This document shows, one piece after another, positions 49,212 through 60,600 of a stretch of DNA of 64,000 bases. The stretch lies in assembly GCA_963931925.1 (NCBI GenBank), contig OZ007570.1, positions 52,920,467 through 52,984,466 of the forward strand, given 5' to 3'. The stretch comes from Onchidella celtica (lineage: Eukaryota; Mollusca; Gastropoda; Systellommatophora; Onchidiidae). How positions within the stretch are numbered: the stretch's first letter is position 1; each line of letters starts with the position of its first letter. Both the position numbers and the translations under genes were made by a program. The notes below the pieces were generated by a model. The model saw nothing but the letters and a program-made list of their open reading frames with translations, did not search any database and was not told the DNA's origin.

Positions 49212-49226
49212 TGCTTGGAATCGCCC
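49212..49226 (-). repeat. Right terminal inverted repeat
   Basis: TGCTTGGAATCGCCC overlaps by two bases a copy of the internal 14-mer (49200-49213). Confidence 0.75.
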
Positions 49227-49380
49227 TTCTTGAACACTACACCAGGATTTCTGATGTGATTTGAAGTTAACCCGACTTATGCAAAAGGTCACTTTAGTGG
49301 CTCCTACCTGCAAACAGGCCTACTGCAACCTGGGAACATGCTGGGCCACTTATAGCTCCACACTTTTTTGACGGGAGCAG

Positions 49381-50025
49381 GTCTATGTTCCCTCAAGTCT
49401 ATATTCCCTTAGGTCTATGTTCCCTCAATGTTCGCTCAGGTCATTGGCGTTTCTACAGGGGAGCCAACCTCGCCTCCAATATAGCTGTTATCGAGCTGAA
49501 GTGAGACGTAAAACGAGAACTCAAAATACCAAACTTGTTATATATTCGTAGATATAATTATAAATAAAAGCAATAAGCCAACCCAACAAACAAGATATAA
49601 AGATCAGAACATTTAATAACTCATATTCTTCATTTAATTAATAAGAAAACAAGAAATAAAACACTGAATTTGAGAAAGCTCATGATATTCCCCCCCCCCC
49701 CCCCCCCTCAAAGGCTCACCCTTAACATTTTCATATCTTTTTTTTGTTATTTTGTATGGCTTTTCCCTCTTTTTTTTTTGTCGATTTGTCCTTCTCTTTT
49801 GTGTAAAATAATAGAAAATTTTACCTTCCTTAAAGTTGCCAAAGTATAGTATGTGAATGCCAATCTGGCAACCCTGGTTACTGATTTTTTTTTTTTGCCA
49901 AAGTGGGCAATGGCACAACGTACTTGTTGCTGGGTGACTACCCTACCGATTACGGGTTCACTGTTGGTGTATGTTGTTTGCCTGAGGGAACATAGACCTG
50001 AGGGAACATTGAGCTGACCCCTTTG
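49381..50025. repeat. Inverted minisatellite with unit GGTCTATGTTCCCTCA
   Basis: Three to four forward copies of a 16-bp unit (49379-49440) face two or more inverted copies (49983-50022) across about 540 bp that include a long poly-C run (49690-49707). This could be a foldback element; no coding content. Confidence 0.7.
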
Positions 50026-53000
50026 TGAGTTTGTAACCCTTTTCAGGCACAAGGCCACTTTGGGAGCATAGTATCTCCCGTTTGTTTACTGTTTCTCCCA
50101 CTGATGGTTTTCTTATTCTTGTTTCATTTATTTAACCCTAGTCCTGCATGGCCTTGCTGCCTGCAACCCTCATTCTGCACGTGGCCACTTTAATGGCATA
50201 ACAACGCAGCGTCTGCTGTTTGTTTCTCAGTTGCTCCTGCTGGTCATTTTCTTATTTGCTTGTTTGGATTGTTTCGCTTGTTTTGTCTAACCTGTCACCC
50301 CCCAGTATATCTACCAAAATGATATCATCCGATTATATTTGTTACGATGAAATTCAGGAACTATGCATCATACTTATGTATAGTGCTGGCTGCCAGAAGT
50401 TTGAACTGGGGAAAATCTATTGGAAATTTTTTACTTTGATGCTGGTCGTCATCCCACGTGCAATATAAGAAGGGAGACATCTGCTTACTTGAGAAGCCGT
50501 TCTATGTGTAATTATGAACTCTGATGTAATAGGGGGGAAATGCTGAACTTATAAGGGTGAGTGACAGTAGGTTTTTCACCAGGGAAAATTGGGAGAAAAT
50601 GACCAATTTTGTTGTTGGTCATTTTTATTTGATGTGGTAATTAGAGAGACATTCTGTTGCTTTGGTTAAGCTGCTTTTAACCCACGCCCTGCGCGTGATG
50701 GCTGAAAGCCCGCTGTCCGGCAAGTGACCTTACTCATGGGGAATCTTATCTGGGTTGCACTGACCCTTGCCGATGTACGATGATCACACTACCGCTGTCT
50801 ACTTGGTGTCGGCTTGTATTTGATTGGTATAAAAACATTCGCTGCTATGCCTTATCACGCTTGATAATGAATTAATCAGCAAAACCTTTGTCTGTGTAGC
50901 ATCTGCAGGCTACCCCTTGCCCTTCCCCGTTTTTCTTGTTATACTGATGACTGAGCATGTGTTCACTGCTTTCTTTCTTTAATTGTTGACGTTCACCAGA
51001 GTGTACTCCGTGACCTTACCCTCCCTTCCTAGTGAGTAGTTGTTGGGTGATCGTAAATATTAGTATGTTCCCGAACATTCGATAACGTTGTGGATATTGA
51101 AGTTTACGCCAGATTTGGCTTTGAGTGATGTAACCTGGTGACGTATTGATACGTGATTGGTTAGTATGTGTGTTCGGGCGAGGGCAGAGGTAACCTCTGG
51201 TAACGTTTATTTCGGGAACTTTCTGTAGAAATGTCTATAATGGACCCATGTGAGTGGTTGGTCTGTGAGTAAGTGAGTTTTCCTTTCCGTGTGGCATAAG
51301 ATATTTAGTTGTTCGCTGGTACCTTCCTAGTATTTTATTGTTAAGATACAGTTATTAAACTTTAATATTATTTAATCGATCGTCGGATCTCGTGTTTATT
51401 TTTTCTACAGCTGTAATAGTTTCGTTTTCTAAAGGGTTGTAGTTAGATCAATTAACTCCCCCCTACTATAATGTGCTAGAACAACCTCAGCTGTTACAGT
51501 TTGTCAGTCTCTAACCATTGATCTGTCTTAAATGATACCAAACTGACAGCTGTGGTTTTTTGTAATAACGAAGCATGGTAATTAGCCATGCCCACCAAAA
51601 CCCTAAACAAATGGTTTCATCCTGATTGACACATACTAATAAACCAATGTGGGCATTTGGAGCAAAAATTATTTCAGAGCTTGTTTCTGATTGGTTCTTA
51701 GATACAGACAACTCTAGATGATGGTCAGCTTGTGAGAAAATGAGATAATATTGCAAATTTGTTGAGCAACAGTTTGCATGTCGGTGTTACACCTTTTTGT
51801 GGTGTGGGGAGAGCCTTTGAAAGCTTAGTCTTAATCCGACCAGTGGTTCACTGGTTAACATGTCCTTGTCACAATGCCTTTGATTTAGAAAAAATACAGT
51901 GAGCAACAAGATTGTAGTTACGTCTCAAAGAGGACACTGACCCGACGCGTGAAAATACGGCTTGCGCCCCGCTCGGTCAGCTTGACCTTGCCATATTTGT
52001 TTGCCCATGCAGAGTGAATGCATGAAAGCCGATGCCGTATTTGTATGCCCTTCGCAGGGTGAGGGTTAATTAAAAACAGTTATGTACTCCATGAGCTGGA
52101 AATCAAATCTCTTGTCAAAGTCATTCAGAAGGTTGTGATTAGAAAACAAAAACATTTAGTTGGAAGTCGAAGAAAAGCAGGCTTAACAAGACTAGTTGCC
52201 CAGGCAAAATTTAAAAAAAACAACAACCTACACATACACATACACACACGCACACACACCCCGGCCTTAATACGGTGGAGAAGGGAGAAAGCAATGTTCT
52301 GATAAATGTAGTTAGTACAAGTTAAGTGCCTGGCTTTTAGAAATAAAGAATTTGTTCACCCATACTATAAATGGCCCAACTTAGGGACAAAAAAGTGTCT
52401 TAGGAAAAGGTTAAAACTCATTTTAATTGGCATGTAAATGCAGAAAATTCTTTATTATGTGCCTTCTATTATAAATAGTAAAAGTTATTGTATGTCTCAT
52501 CACAGGTACTTCATCCAGATAATTGTCATAAGGGTCGCTTATGATTTATCCAGCATATTTTTGTCATTGTTGCATATTAAGGTAAGCCCAATAGGTGTTC
52601 AAAATGACCCGAGTGTTCCAACTGTCAAGATTAACGGTAACATGCGAGTGAGCGGCTGACTGGCCTCTGGCTATCCCAGCATTAGGCATTTCACGGACCA
52701 GTTCATTCAACGCGGAACGAGGGCTAACATCACCCCTACTATACATAATAAATTAGTGTCATCTGATTACGCATATTATGATGAAATGTAATAACTAACC
52801 ATCAGACTTATGTGATAGTGCTGATGGTCAGAAGTTTGATCTTGGGAAATCCAAGGGAGATTGTTGACTTAAATGCTGGTTGTCAGTAACAACAAAACTG
52901 ATTGCATCTCATCACAAGTTCGTTATCTAAATATTTTAAGGTCACACTTACTATTTGTTCAGCATATTTTTGTTATTGTGTACTAAATTTCACCTTTTGA

Positions 53001-53224
53001 GCCATTACTTCCTGAACCAGGTTTGACCCTCTACCTGGGCTCCTGAGCCATAGGTAAAATTAAGGATAGGTTCAAGAGAAGACTCTGGCAACAAATACGG
53101 CATACATAAGTTTTATATCACAAATATATTAACAGTAATAACAGAGATGCCAGCCTGTCATCTAGTGCCAGTATTAGACCTTGTTATGCCAGTCTGTCCA
53201 ACTCCAATGTGTCGATCCTGTTTT
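50026..53224. other. Repeat-derived intergenic sequence
   Basis: No gene seen. Two diverged copies of one sequence lie at about 50310-50460 and 52750-52880 (shared gtgctg-tg-cagaagtttga), and another pair at about 52490-52580 and 52910-52990 (shared agcatatttttg). The stretch from 50539 to 51498 has LTR-like character: a purine tract aataggggggaaa before it, TG at the start, a TATA-like ggtataaaaac near 50827 and CA at the end. No second copy or target duplication was found. Confidence 0.35.
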
Positions 53225-53900
53225 GATGCAGGGATGACGTTTGCATTCAGAATAAGAGACTGATGACTTCACAAGCTTCACTGGATAGTCTTTTTAAGGC
53301 ATCTCTGGGTTTTATCCTTCTTGAATTTGTTGAATTGCACACAACACAGAGACAGCTGGTAGAACTGTTTTGGGGATCGTAGGTTGATGTAGCATGTACG
53401 CCTTCGTTTTGGAGACGTTCCCTAGCTTCCACACAACACTTCTCTGCGAGCAATGCTAGTTCTGTATGCACCGACTAAATTCCAACTATACTGTTCCAAG
53501 AACTCTCTGAATGTGTACTTCTTGGCATTATCAAGGTAAAGAGACTGGAATATTACATGTCCATTGTAAACAACCCATATTTCTAAAGAACTTCACAAGG
53601 AATCTCTGCGGCCTACGATAGTGTCATCTGGTTTTGTGCAGCTGTGTCATCTGGTCATTTTTGTCTGTACCACCCATGTTTGTGTTGTAGTGATTCAAAA
53701 GGATGGACATGGTGATTTCTGTGACAGAACCATATAACCATCTTCGCTTCTCCGAGTGACTATCTCTCTTTGCTCTGGGTCATGGCAGCTGGAAATGAAA
53801 TTGATGGGATGGCAATCATTCCAGACCAAATGTTGTCCTGGCAGAGATATAGTTTCTTCCATTTTTCCTCTTCTTTTTCCTGAATTCTTTGGGATACTTC
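53225..53900 (-). pseudogene. piggyBac-like transposase fossil
   Basis: On the minus strand the piggyBac signature LLNHYNTNMGGTDKNDQMT is readable around 53645-53690, preceded by VTEITMS. It matches the DYNKxMGGVDxxDQ segment of piggyBac/PGBD transposases. The following sequence keeps recognisable pieces (RRPQRFLVKFF, YTFREFLEQYSWNLVGAYRT) but in different frames and with stops, so this is an old dead copy. The 74-codon frame at 53247-53471 is its C-terminal remnant. Confidence 0.6.
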
Positions 53901-56900
53901 TGTCTTTTAGTCACTGGTGTACTAGTATTTATACTGAATTTTTCTAATCCATAATTCAGTGTGTGACCTCCACCATTTTACAGGTGCTATGGCATTTCAG
54001 CACCTAGCTCTCCCACTAGTATGACGGTGTAATGGGCTCTAAGGGTTAAATATGATACATATCTTCTAAATGATTTGACTGACCAGACTTCTGAGCCTCT
54101 CAGAGGTTAATAGCAACACTCAAGGGAGGGGCTGACTGGCACTGGCCGTTACACATACAAGGTTACTCAACAGTGAAAGAGGGTTAAAATTCAAAGCACA
54201 TCTAGTTCAGTCTCAGTAGGCGTACCGGTTGTCACGAGCAGAGTTAGGGTCTTGGGGATGTTACGACTGCACGAGAGGCAGCTAACTCACACTCGGACAC
54301 AACCACACAAGAAAAGTATTAAATAACTAGAGCGTATATATGTCAGGCCGGTCAGGCCATAGTTTACATAAATATTAATAACAAAACAAAAGACAATAGG
54401 GGTATATATTCAAACCAAAAAAACTCTAATTAATAACTTAACCAATGATATTCATGTAACTATGGAGGTACTGCAATCAATAGCAAATAGGTATATTATA
54501 CGAAACTAGATATCAATTTAAAGTGACAGTTGAGTCGCCACTGGCCAGTCGCCAGGCAAACTCTCCATAAATCATATGGGCTTGAATGTTAGGAGAGCCC
54601 AGTACGTTCAAAGCCTACAGAAGCACTCTTCGGCTTGTAGGTAATTTAAGCAGTTGCCAAAAGACTATATTTTATGCACAATCACTATTCAATTCATCAA
54701 CAATGTGCTATATTATTCCAATCATACTATGGCAATAGATCTATGATACAGGACACTCGTGGTCGAGTGCCAGCTGGGGTTTCGTTAGTCTTCCTATGAG
54801 GCTGTAGTTCTCTCTCTATCTCCGATCTCTATTATGCTTGAACAAATAAGATATATTACCATTGGTCACGCCTACTGGTAGGCGCGAACATCAATATAGC
54901 GCAGCGTGGGCTTTCAAAGGTCAGCCCACTCAGACCTTTCTTTCTAGAGCTCAGTCAGTCCGTTAGCAAGGACTTCTTGTCTTCAAAGCACACAGTTCAG
55001 GTACTGGTCAACCGGAGATACTTCACGACACGATGCTTCTGCTCGTCTGTATTCACTAAATCTGAACGTTACACGATGTTTTATACTATCTAACTACCCA
55101 GCGTGCTAGTCCGCTGGCCCAATTAGTTCAGCTATCTCATAGGTCGAAACCTCCCACCATTTTAATTGTAGTAATACGTCTGCACTATTCTACCAGCCAG
55201 TTAACGTGCAAAAACTTGTCTAGTCATACTTAACAATGTCAACTATCCCCACCTTGTTTCACCCCTACTCCATTACTTATTAATCACGAACATTAAAACC
55301 GACAAGCGTGAATCTAACAGTTTAACTTTACATTTATTTACTCACCAACTATAATTGGCGAGGACCGTTCAAGGCCACCAGCCAATTTCTCATGGCCCTG
55401 GTAAAAAAACAACTCACTCTCTGCATGAGTTTTAATAACATCCGAATCATGACACCGGTCCTGCATCAGTTGGGAGGTCACTTCACTCACATCCGAGCCT
55501 GGTCCCACAACCACTGCACATTATCTATGGGATCCAAATCCATAGAAAAAGATGCTCAACATTCAGTAGCATATCAGGGCCTGTGCAGTAACTGATGCTG
55601 ACAAAAGAACTAGGCTGCCTCATACACTCATTGATTCTAGATCAATATACTTACTTGATCATGTACCAATGTGGACAACAGTTTAGAATTCAAAGCAAAG
55701 ATGGCTACCCGGAGGCCCACTTGCCATTTTTTGTGGTCAAAGCTTAAAAAAAATAATAAAAGGGGCGGGGAATGCTGAGGCTAACTGACTGTTGGTTACA
55801 AATATGCAGCACATCTTGGCTTTCCTGGGCGGAACAGGAGCATCTGTGTGCAGCAGAGTCATAGAGCCGCTCCTTCCCTCCCAATTGACGAAATATAAAA
55901 ACCACAGAAAAACTGTGAGGTCACAGCAAGGCTTAAAGCAAAGTCAAAAATTGGCAAAAAGAAACAACCTGTATTAATACTCAGACGAAATGATAAAACA
56001 CAAAGAAAAAGGGAAGACAAAAAAATATCATTAAATCGGTGAAATACCATTTTCAAGGAAACAAAACAACAAGAACAGAAAAACAAAATGGAAAATTGAA
56101 CAGATAAAACAATTGAACAATAAAAAACTGAAGAATGTGTAAAATATTAAATCAATATGATAACTTATCGGTGAGTCCTTACTTGTACTTCCACAGAGCA
56201 ATACATCCGCCATTGACAGTCTCCATTTTTGTATTGTTCATTTGTTTTGTCTGTTCAATTTCCGCCCCTTTTTTTTTTTAGTCCTCTATTGTTTTTATAA
56301 TTAACATGTGACTCAGTGATTAACACACAACAAATGACATAAAACCTGTTTAGAATAGAACTTTTCCCTTAAATGTATTTTCGAGAGATACCAGGAGATG
56401 CCAGATTCGCTAAACCTTCCTTTTTTTTTCTTTCTTTTTTGTTTCAATGATTATTGGGGGGAACAAATTATCAAATATTTATGATATTGTCACCGGTATG
56501 ACTTGCTTCATATCCTTTGGATCCAACATCCAGTTCTCCACTTAGCTACTGGTGTAAATCCAATTCCTCACACAACTACTGGATCTATACTCATCCATGC
56601 CCACACCTTGGTCATGAGTCACTTAAGTTGATATAGTCAGCCAAGTCACTGATGAAGAAACATTTTGTTAACATTTCTTGAATGTTTCCCTCTTACAGCA
56701 TAGCCTAGTACATTTCCAGTCATTAACATGATTCATTTCTGAAATTGTTCCATAGCTTGTTTGCTGCATCATTGGTGATGATTAAATTAGACAGATTAAA
56801 TGAGCTTCTGCTAATAGCATGAGGTTGATAAATAAGGAAGAGTGTTTTTGAAGAGATGATCCAGGATAATGATATATTTTCAGACATCGGGACCTATTCC

Positions 56901-56920
56901 TGTTTCATTTAATCTTTTCA
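53901..56920. other. Intergenic sequence upstream of the TRIM gene
   Basis: No gene seen. On the minus strand 54230-55390 has promoter-like features (a TATA-like agtataaaac near 55080) and a sharp TGACA end near 54232, so an old solo LTR is possible. The leader exon of the TRIM gene must lie somewhere in this stretch or further left. Confidence 0.35.
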
Positions 56921-56922
56921 GA

Positions 56923-57616
56923 ATGGCACAGCAAGAAAGTCAAAGGGAGACCAGAGGAATGATCTCACCGATGCTGTTGAAGTGTGCCAAGTGTTTTAAT
57001 TTGCTTCAGAATCCAGTACAGCTACCAGCCTGCTACCATATATTATGTCGTAACTGCTTGGAGCAAGTGGGTACAGGCGTCTCCCACAGTATTACATGTC
57101 CACAATGTGGGAAAGTAAATGCCAATCCAATAACTCTTCAGCGCATTGCAGGTGTGGATGGATCTCGCGGACAAGATTTACCTTGCGACAACTGTGGATA
57201 TGATAAGAAAGCCATCTGGAATTGTGTTTTTCCATGTGGTGGAAAAAATTTATGCGGATCTTGTCTGGGTGAACACTCTGCAGAAAAACATCGATTGTTG
57301 CTGATAGCACAATCTGCGGATGTTGCTGAGCATATTTTTGACAGGGGAGATGGCCAGAACACGAGTAGTCAAGTTCCACATGAGCTAGAAACAGACGGTG
57401 CCAGTCCTCGCAGGAACAGTGGTATCCAATGTCCAATTTGTACAGGAGCTAGTTGCGATCATATTGACCGGTTGATGACACTTCGCACCATTCCTGATGA
57501 AAGTATCGCACATTGCAAGGTGCAGGGGCATGTAGATTGTGAAGGGAATGCTCTTGAACTGAAGTATTTCTGCATGGCATGTTGGATTCCTGTGTGTGGA
57601 GACTGCAGCGAAAAAG
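56923..57616 (+). CDS. TRIM gene coding exon 1 (RING, B-box 1, half of B-box 2)
   Basis: It opens MAQQESQRETRGMISPMLLK and contains the whole RING (residues 21-62) and first B-box. The acceptor tttaatcttttcag ends at 56921, so the in-frame upstream ATG at 56869 lies in intron sequence. The donor is G/gtaagtc, phase 1. Confidence 0.88.
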
Positions 57617-60600
57617 GTAAGTCATAAAAATATGAAGTTTTAACTTTCACTTATTTGACATCAGGCTTTTTTCCCTAGCACCGCCTCTTATACATGGGCA
57701 TTTTGAGGGTATTTATAAAAGTATTTCCTCATGCATTGTCTCAGTGAAATGGTTTCACAGATGAATGGAAAGTTGAAATGAATAAATCAAACAGTATGCG
57801 TGTCTCTCTTTAGTACTTTATTTTGGTCCAATTTTGTGTAATAACTGAATGAGAGAAATTTCAATGTGCAAAAATTATTTTGGTTTTAATGATTGTGTAG
57901 CATTTTGACCCATGGCAGTACTGCTCACTTCCTGTATGGTAACTTAAAAAAATGTTTGCCCAATCCCAATGAAGCTGTTCAAGCAGCACAGCAGTAGGGT
58001 AAATGAGTATACAAAGTGGTTCACATGCTGTTGCATGATATGCATAGGAGTAAAAAATTGATATTGTGCATCCCGCAGTGATCATGGAATCGGGCTCAAA
58101 CGCAAGGGTGGGGGATCCATGCAAAGTGAGTTAATATGATTTTCTGGTATGAGGCCACTGTTCTCTAGTTGTGTAGACAGGGGGCAGAGGTAAGGATTGA
58201 CTATCCATTCAAATAATGATTTTATTCAGGCAAATGGATCTTGATTTCCCTATCTTTGTCAGGTGAACACAAGTTACATAACACAAAGGATATTTCAACC
58301 CTTGCGAAATTCTTACCCAAATTTTTGAAAGAGCATCTTGAGAGAGTAGAGATGTTGCTAGAAGTGTGCAACCAAGATGTTAAAGAGGAAGAAGGCATAG
58401 AAGATCGTCTGAGGCAACATGTGGAAAACATAGAAACAGAAATGGACAATCGCAAAGTCGAGGTAAGAAAAGTTGCTTATTGGTGAGGTATTGAGTCTCG
58501 TTAAGCAAGGTAGGCATCTGACCTTACAGCAAGCCCATCAGTGTTCCACCGGCTGTTGCAGAATGGCTTATTTGCTTGCTTTGTCTTGATTAAGACAGAA
58601 GTCACTTGTTACAGGCACTTAAATCTCTTATAACAGAGGAAGCACCAGGGAGCTATGTGGGGAAAATTTTATTGTGTTCAGTTTCTCATGTGTTTTTCAT
58701 GTGTCCAAAATTAGCATTCTGTATGAAACTGGCACAGGCTCACTTATAGAAACAAAATTTAGTATGATCTCTGAGAACAGCAACTTTATTGCATGCATTT
58801 CCTCATTGTGTAGTCTGCGTAAAATTTAAACAATGTATTGGAAATATAAATCATATTATTTTCCTATATGACCAGTATATCAATAAATAATGAAATCACA
58901 AGTTTGAGCTTTTTACTTGACTTTCGAAAAACTTACAGCATTCATGGACAGTGGAGACAAAATAAAGCAGTCATGAGATCGAGTTAAAATAAATGGGGAC
59001 AGATTCTTGAAATAAAGGTTTTCATGCTCATATGGAAAATTCTGAAACTGGATAAGTACTAATAGAGGTTTATCTGTGCATACTAAAAGAGAAATTGCAT
59101 GCACATTGAGCCTATTGGCAAGAGACTAGAGCAGCAAAGCTAGGTACATGTACTACCTACAGTGTAAGCCAATAAATATTTGATCCTGATATGGAAGCAA
59201 AGAAACTGTTTGGTTCTTGTCAAAATTAATGCTGTAGCCATGTGGTGAGGTTTTGCTGGCTACACTTGCATTGTTTGTGAAATTAAAATCAAGGACATAA
59301 CATCTTCAGTTTGTACATGTTGTCATTGTGTATTGACATTTTAATCAGCTGTTCCATCATTCACCTAAGAGAGAAACTTGCTAAGGCCTTGTGTATTTTT
59401 ATATGTACAGTGTATCCAAAATACAAAAATAAAAAATAATAATGAAAAAATAATTTGAAAAATATGAAAAAAAATGTCACAGAAAATAAACTTCACTTTC
59501 TGTGGTGAGAGGATTTTTAATATTGTGGAAACTGCAAATGAGTGCATGCATTATTAATAGATTCACCCCTTCTGTATTAAAGTTACAAATGTCAGTTTTT
59601 TATTCTACTGTCTGAGACAAGATTTTTAAAAAATCTTTTAACACAACAGATCTTGGAGCAGACTACTAATGCCTTTTCCAAAGCAGTTATGGATGCACAA
59701 CTGCAAGGTGAGTACCCTGTCTGTACCCAAAACCTTTTGATGCCCAAGTGTTACTTGGCTGCTTTCTCAAGGCTGGGTGCAATAACAAGTTTTTACTGCA
59801 ACATCAAATGTTCAGCTCATATAATATGGATGTCACATTGGATTCATTGTTTAGCCTGATTTTTTATTTGGTTTGGCTAATTGAAGACCATAGGTAAAAA
59901 GACGTATGCTTTTTTTAAATATTTTTTTTATTGATGTTCATTCTATACTGCATTAGTATTCATTTTCAGCTGTATGTATCTGGAAAAAAAATGCAAATGA
60001 CAAAAATGTGATTAAAAAATAAGGGGGAAGGGGGTGTGGCAATTATAGTTTGGCTTTAACATTTAGAAATCCAACTGAAAATGCTTTTTTCTTTTAGGAA
60101 GAAACATTTTACAGGAGTACAGAGAACAGCTGGAGACAGTAATATGCTACAGAAACTTTCTGCAGAAAGTCAACCAAGCTGTGGAAGAAATTTCAGTAAG
60201 TGAACAGAATTATTGATAAGTCTTTTAGATGGCACGGAATTGTGCAAGGACTCATGTGACCACTTTTTAAGTTGTTTATGTATTGCATATTATTTTCAGT
60301 CGTTATTTAATCAAAATCAGCTTTTGAGACACAAAATATTTACATGTAGTTTAACTGAAATTAATGTTTGCCTTATGCAGATTAACATCATTTAGCAGTA
60401 GGTGGGTCCTTAAATGATGAATTTTAGACTAAAAGTTTGTTTTGATGGTGTACTTGTAGGTTTCTTGTCTCTCACATTTGAATTGTTCATGCGATGAATA
60501 GATTTAATTAAATTGGACTGATCTGTTGAGTTCCCTTTCTGTCTCTCTTGTTGTTTTTTTTTCATTAAAAAATTTATTTTATTTTTATTTCCAAGTTTTC

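Larger units (their letters stand above)
46640..49226 (+). mobile_element. DNA transposon candidate with 15-bp TIRs and a transposase-like ORF
   Basis: Perfect 15-bp inverted repeats, GGGCGATTCCAAGCA at 46640-46654 and its complement at 49212-49226, bound a 2587-bp segment. Both flanks carry TTCT (46636-46639 and 49227-49230), a plausible 4-bp target duplication. Inside is a transposase-like frame (47696-48688) and six copies of the 14-mer GTCACGCCGTAACG or near variants, one of them overlapping the right TIR. A 252-bp foldback element is nested in the left part. I cannot name the superfamily with certainty; the 4-bp duplication would suit Sola-like elements, among others. Confidence 0.7.

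Noticed and set aside
56869..56922. In-frame upstream ATG extending the TRIM protein by 18 residues
   Set aside because: A strong splice acceptor (tttaatcttttcag) ends at 56921, so this stretch is most likely intron.
57092..57436. Minus-strand frames of 74-114 codons
   Set aside because: They are antisense to the RING/B-box exon of the TRIM gene.
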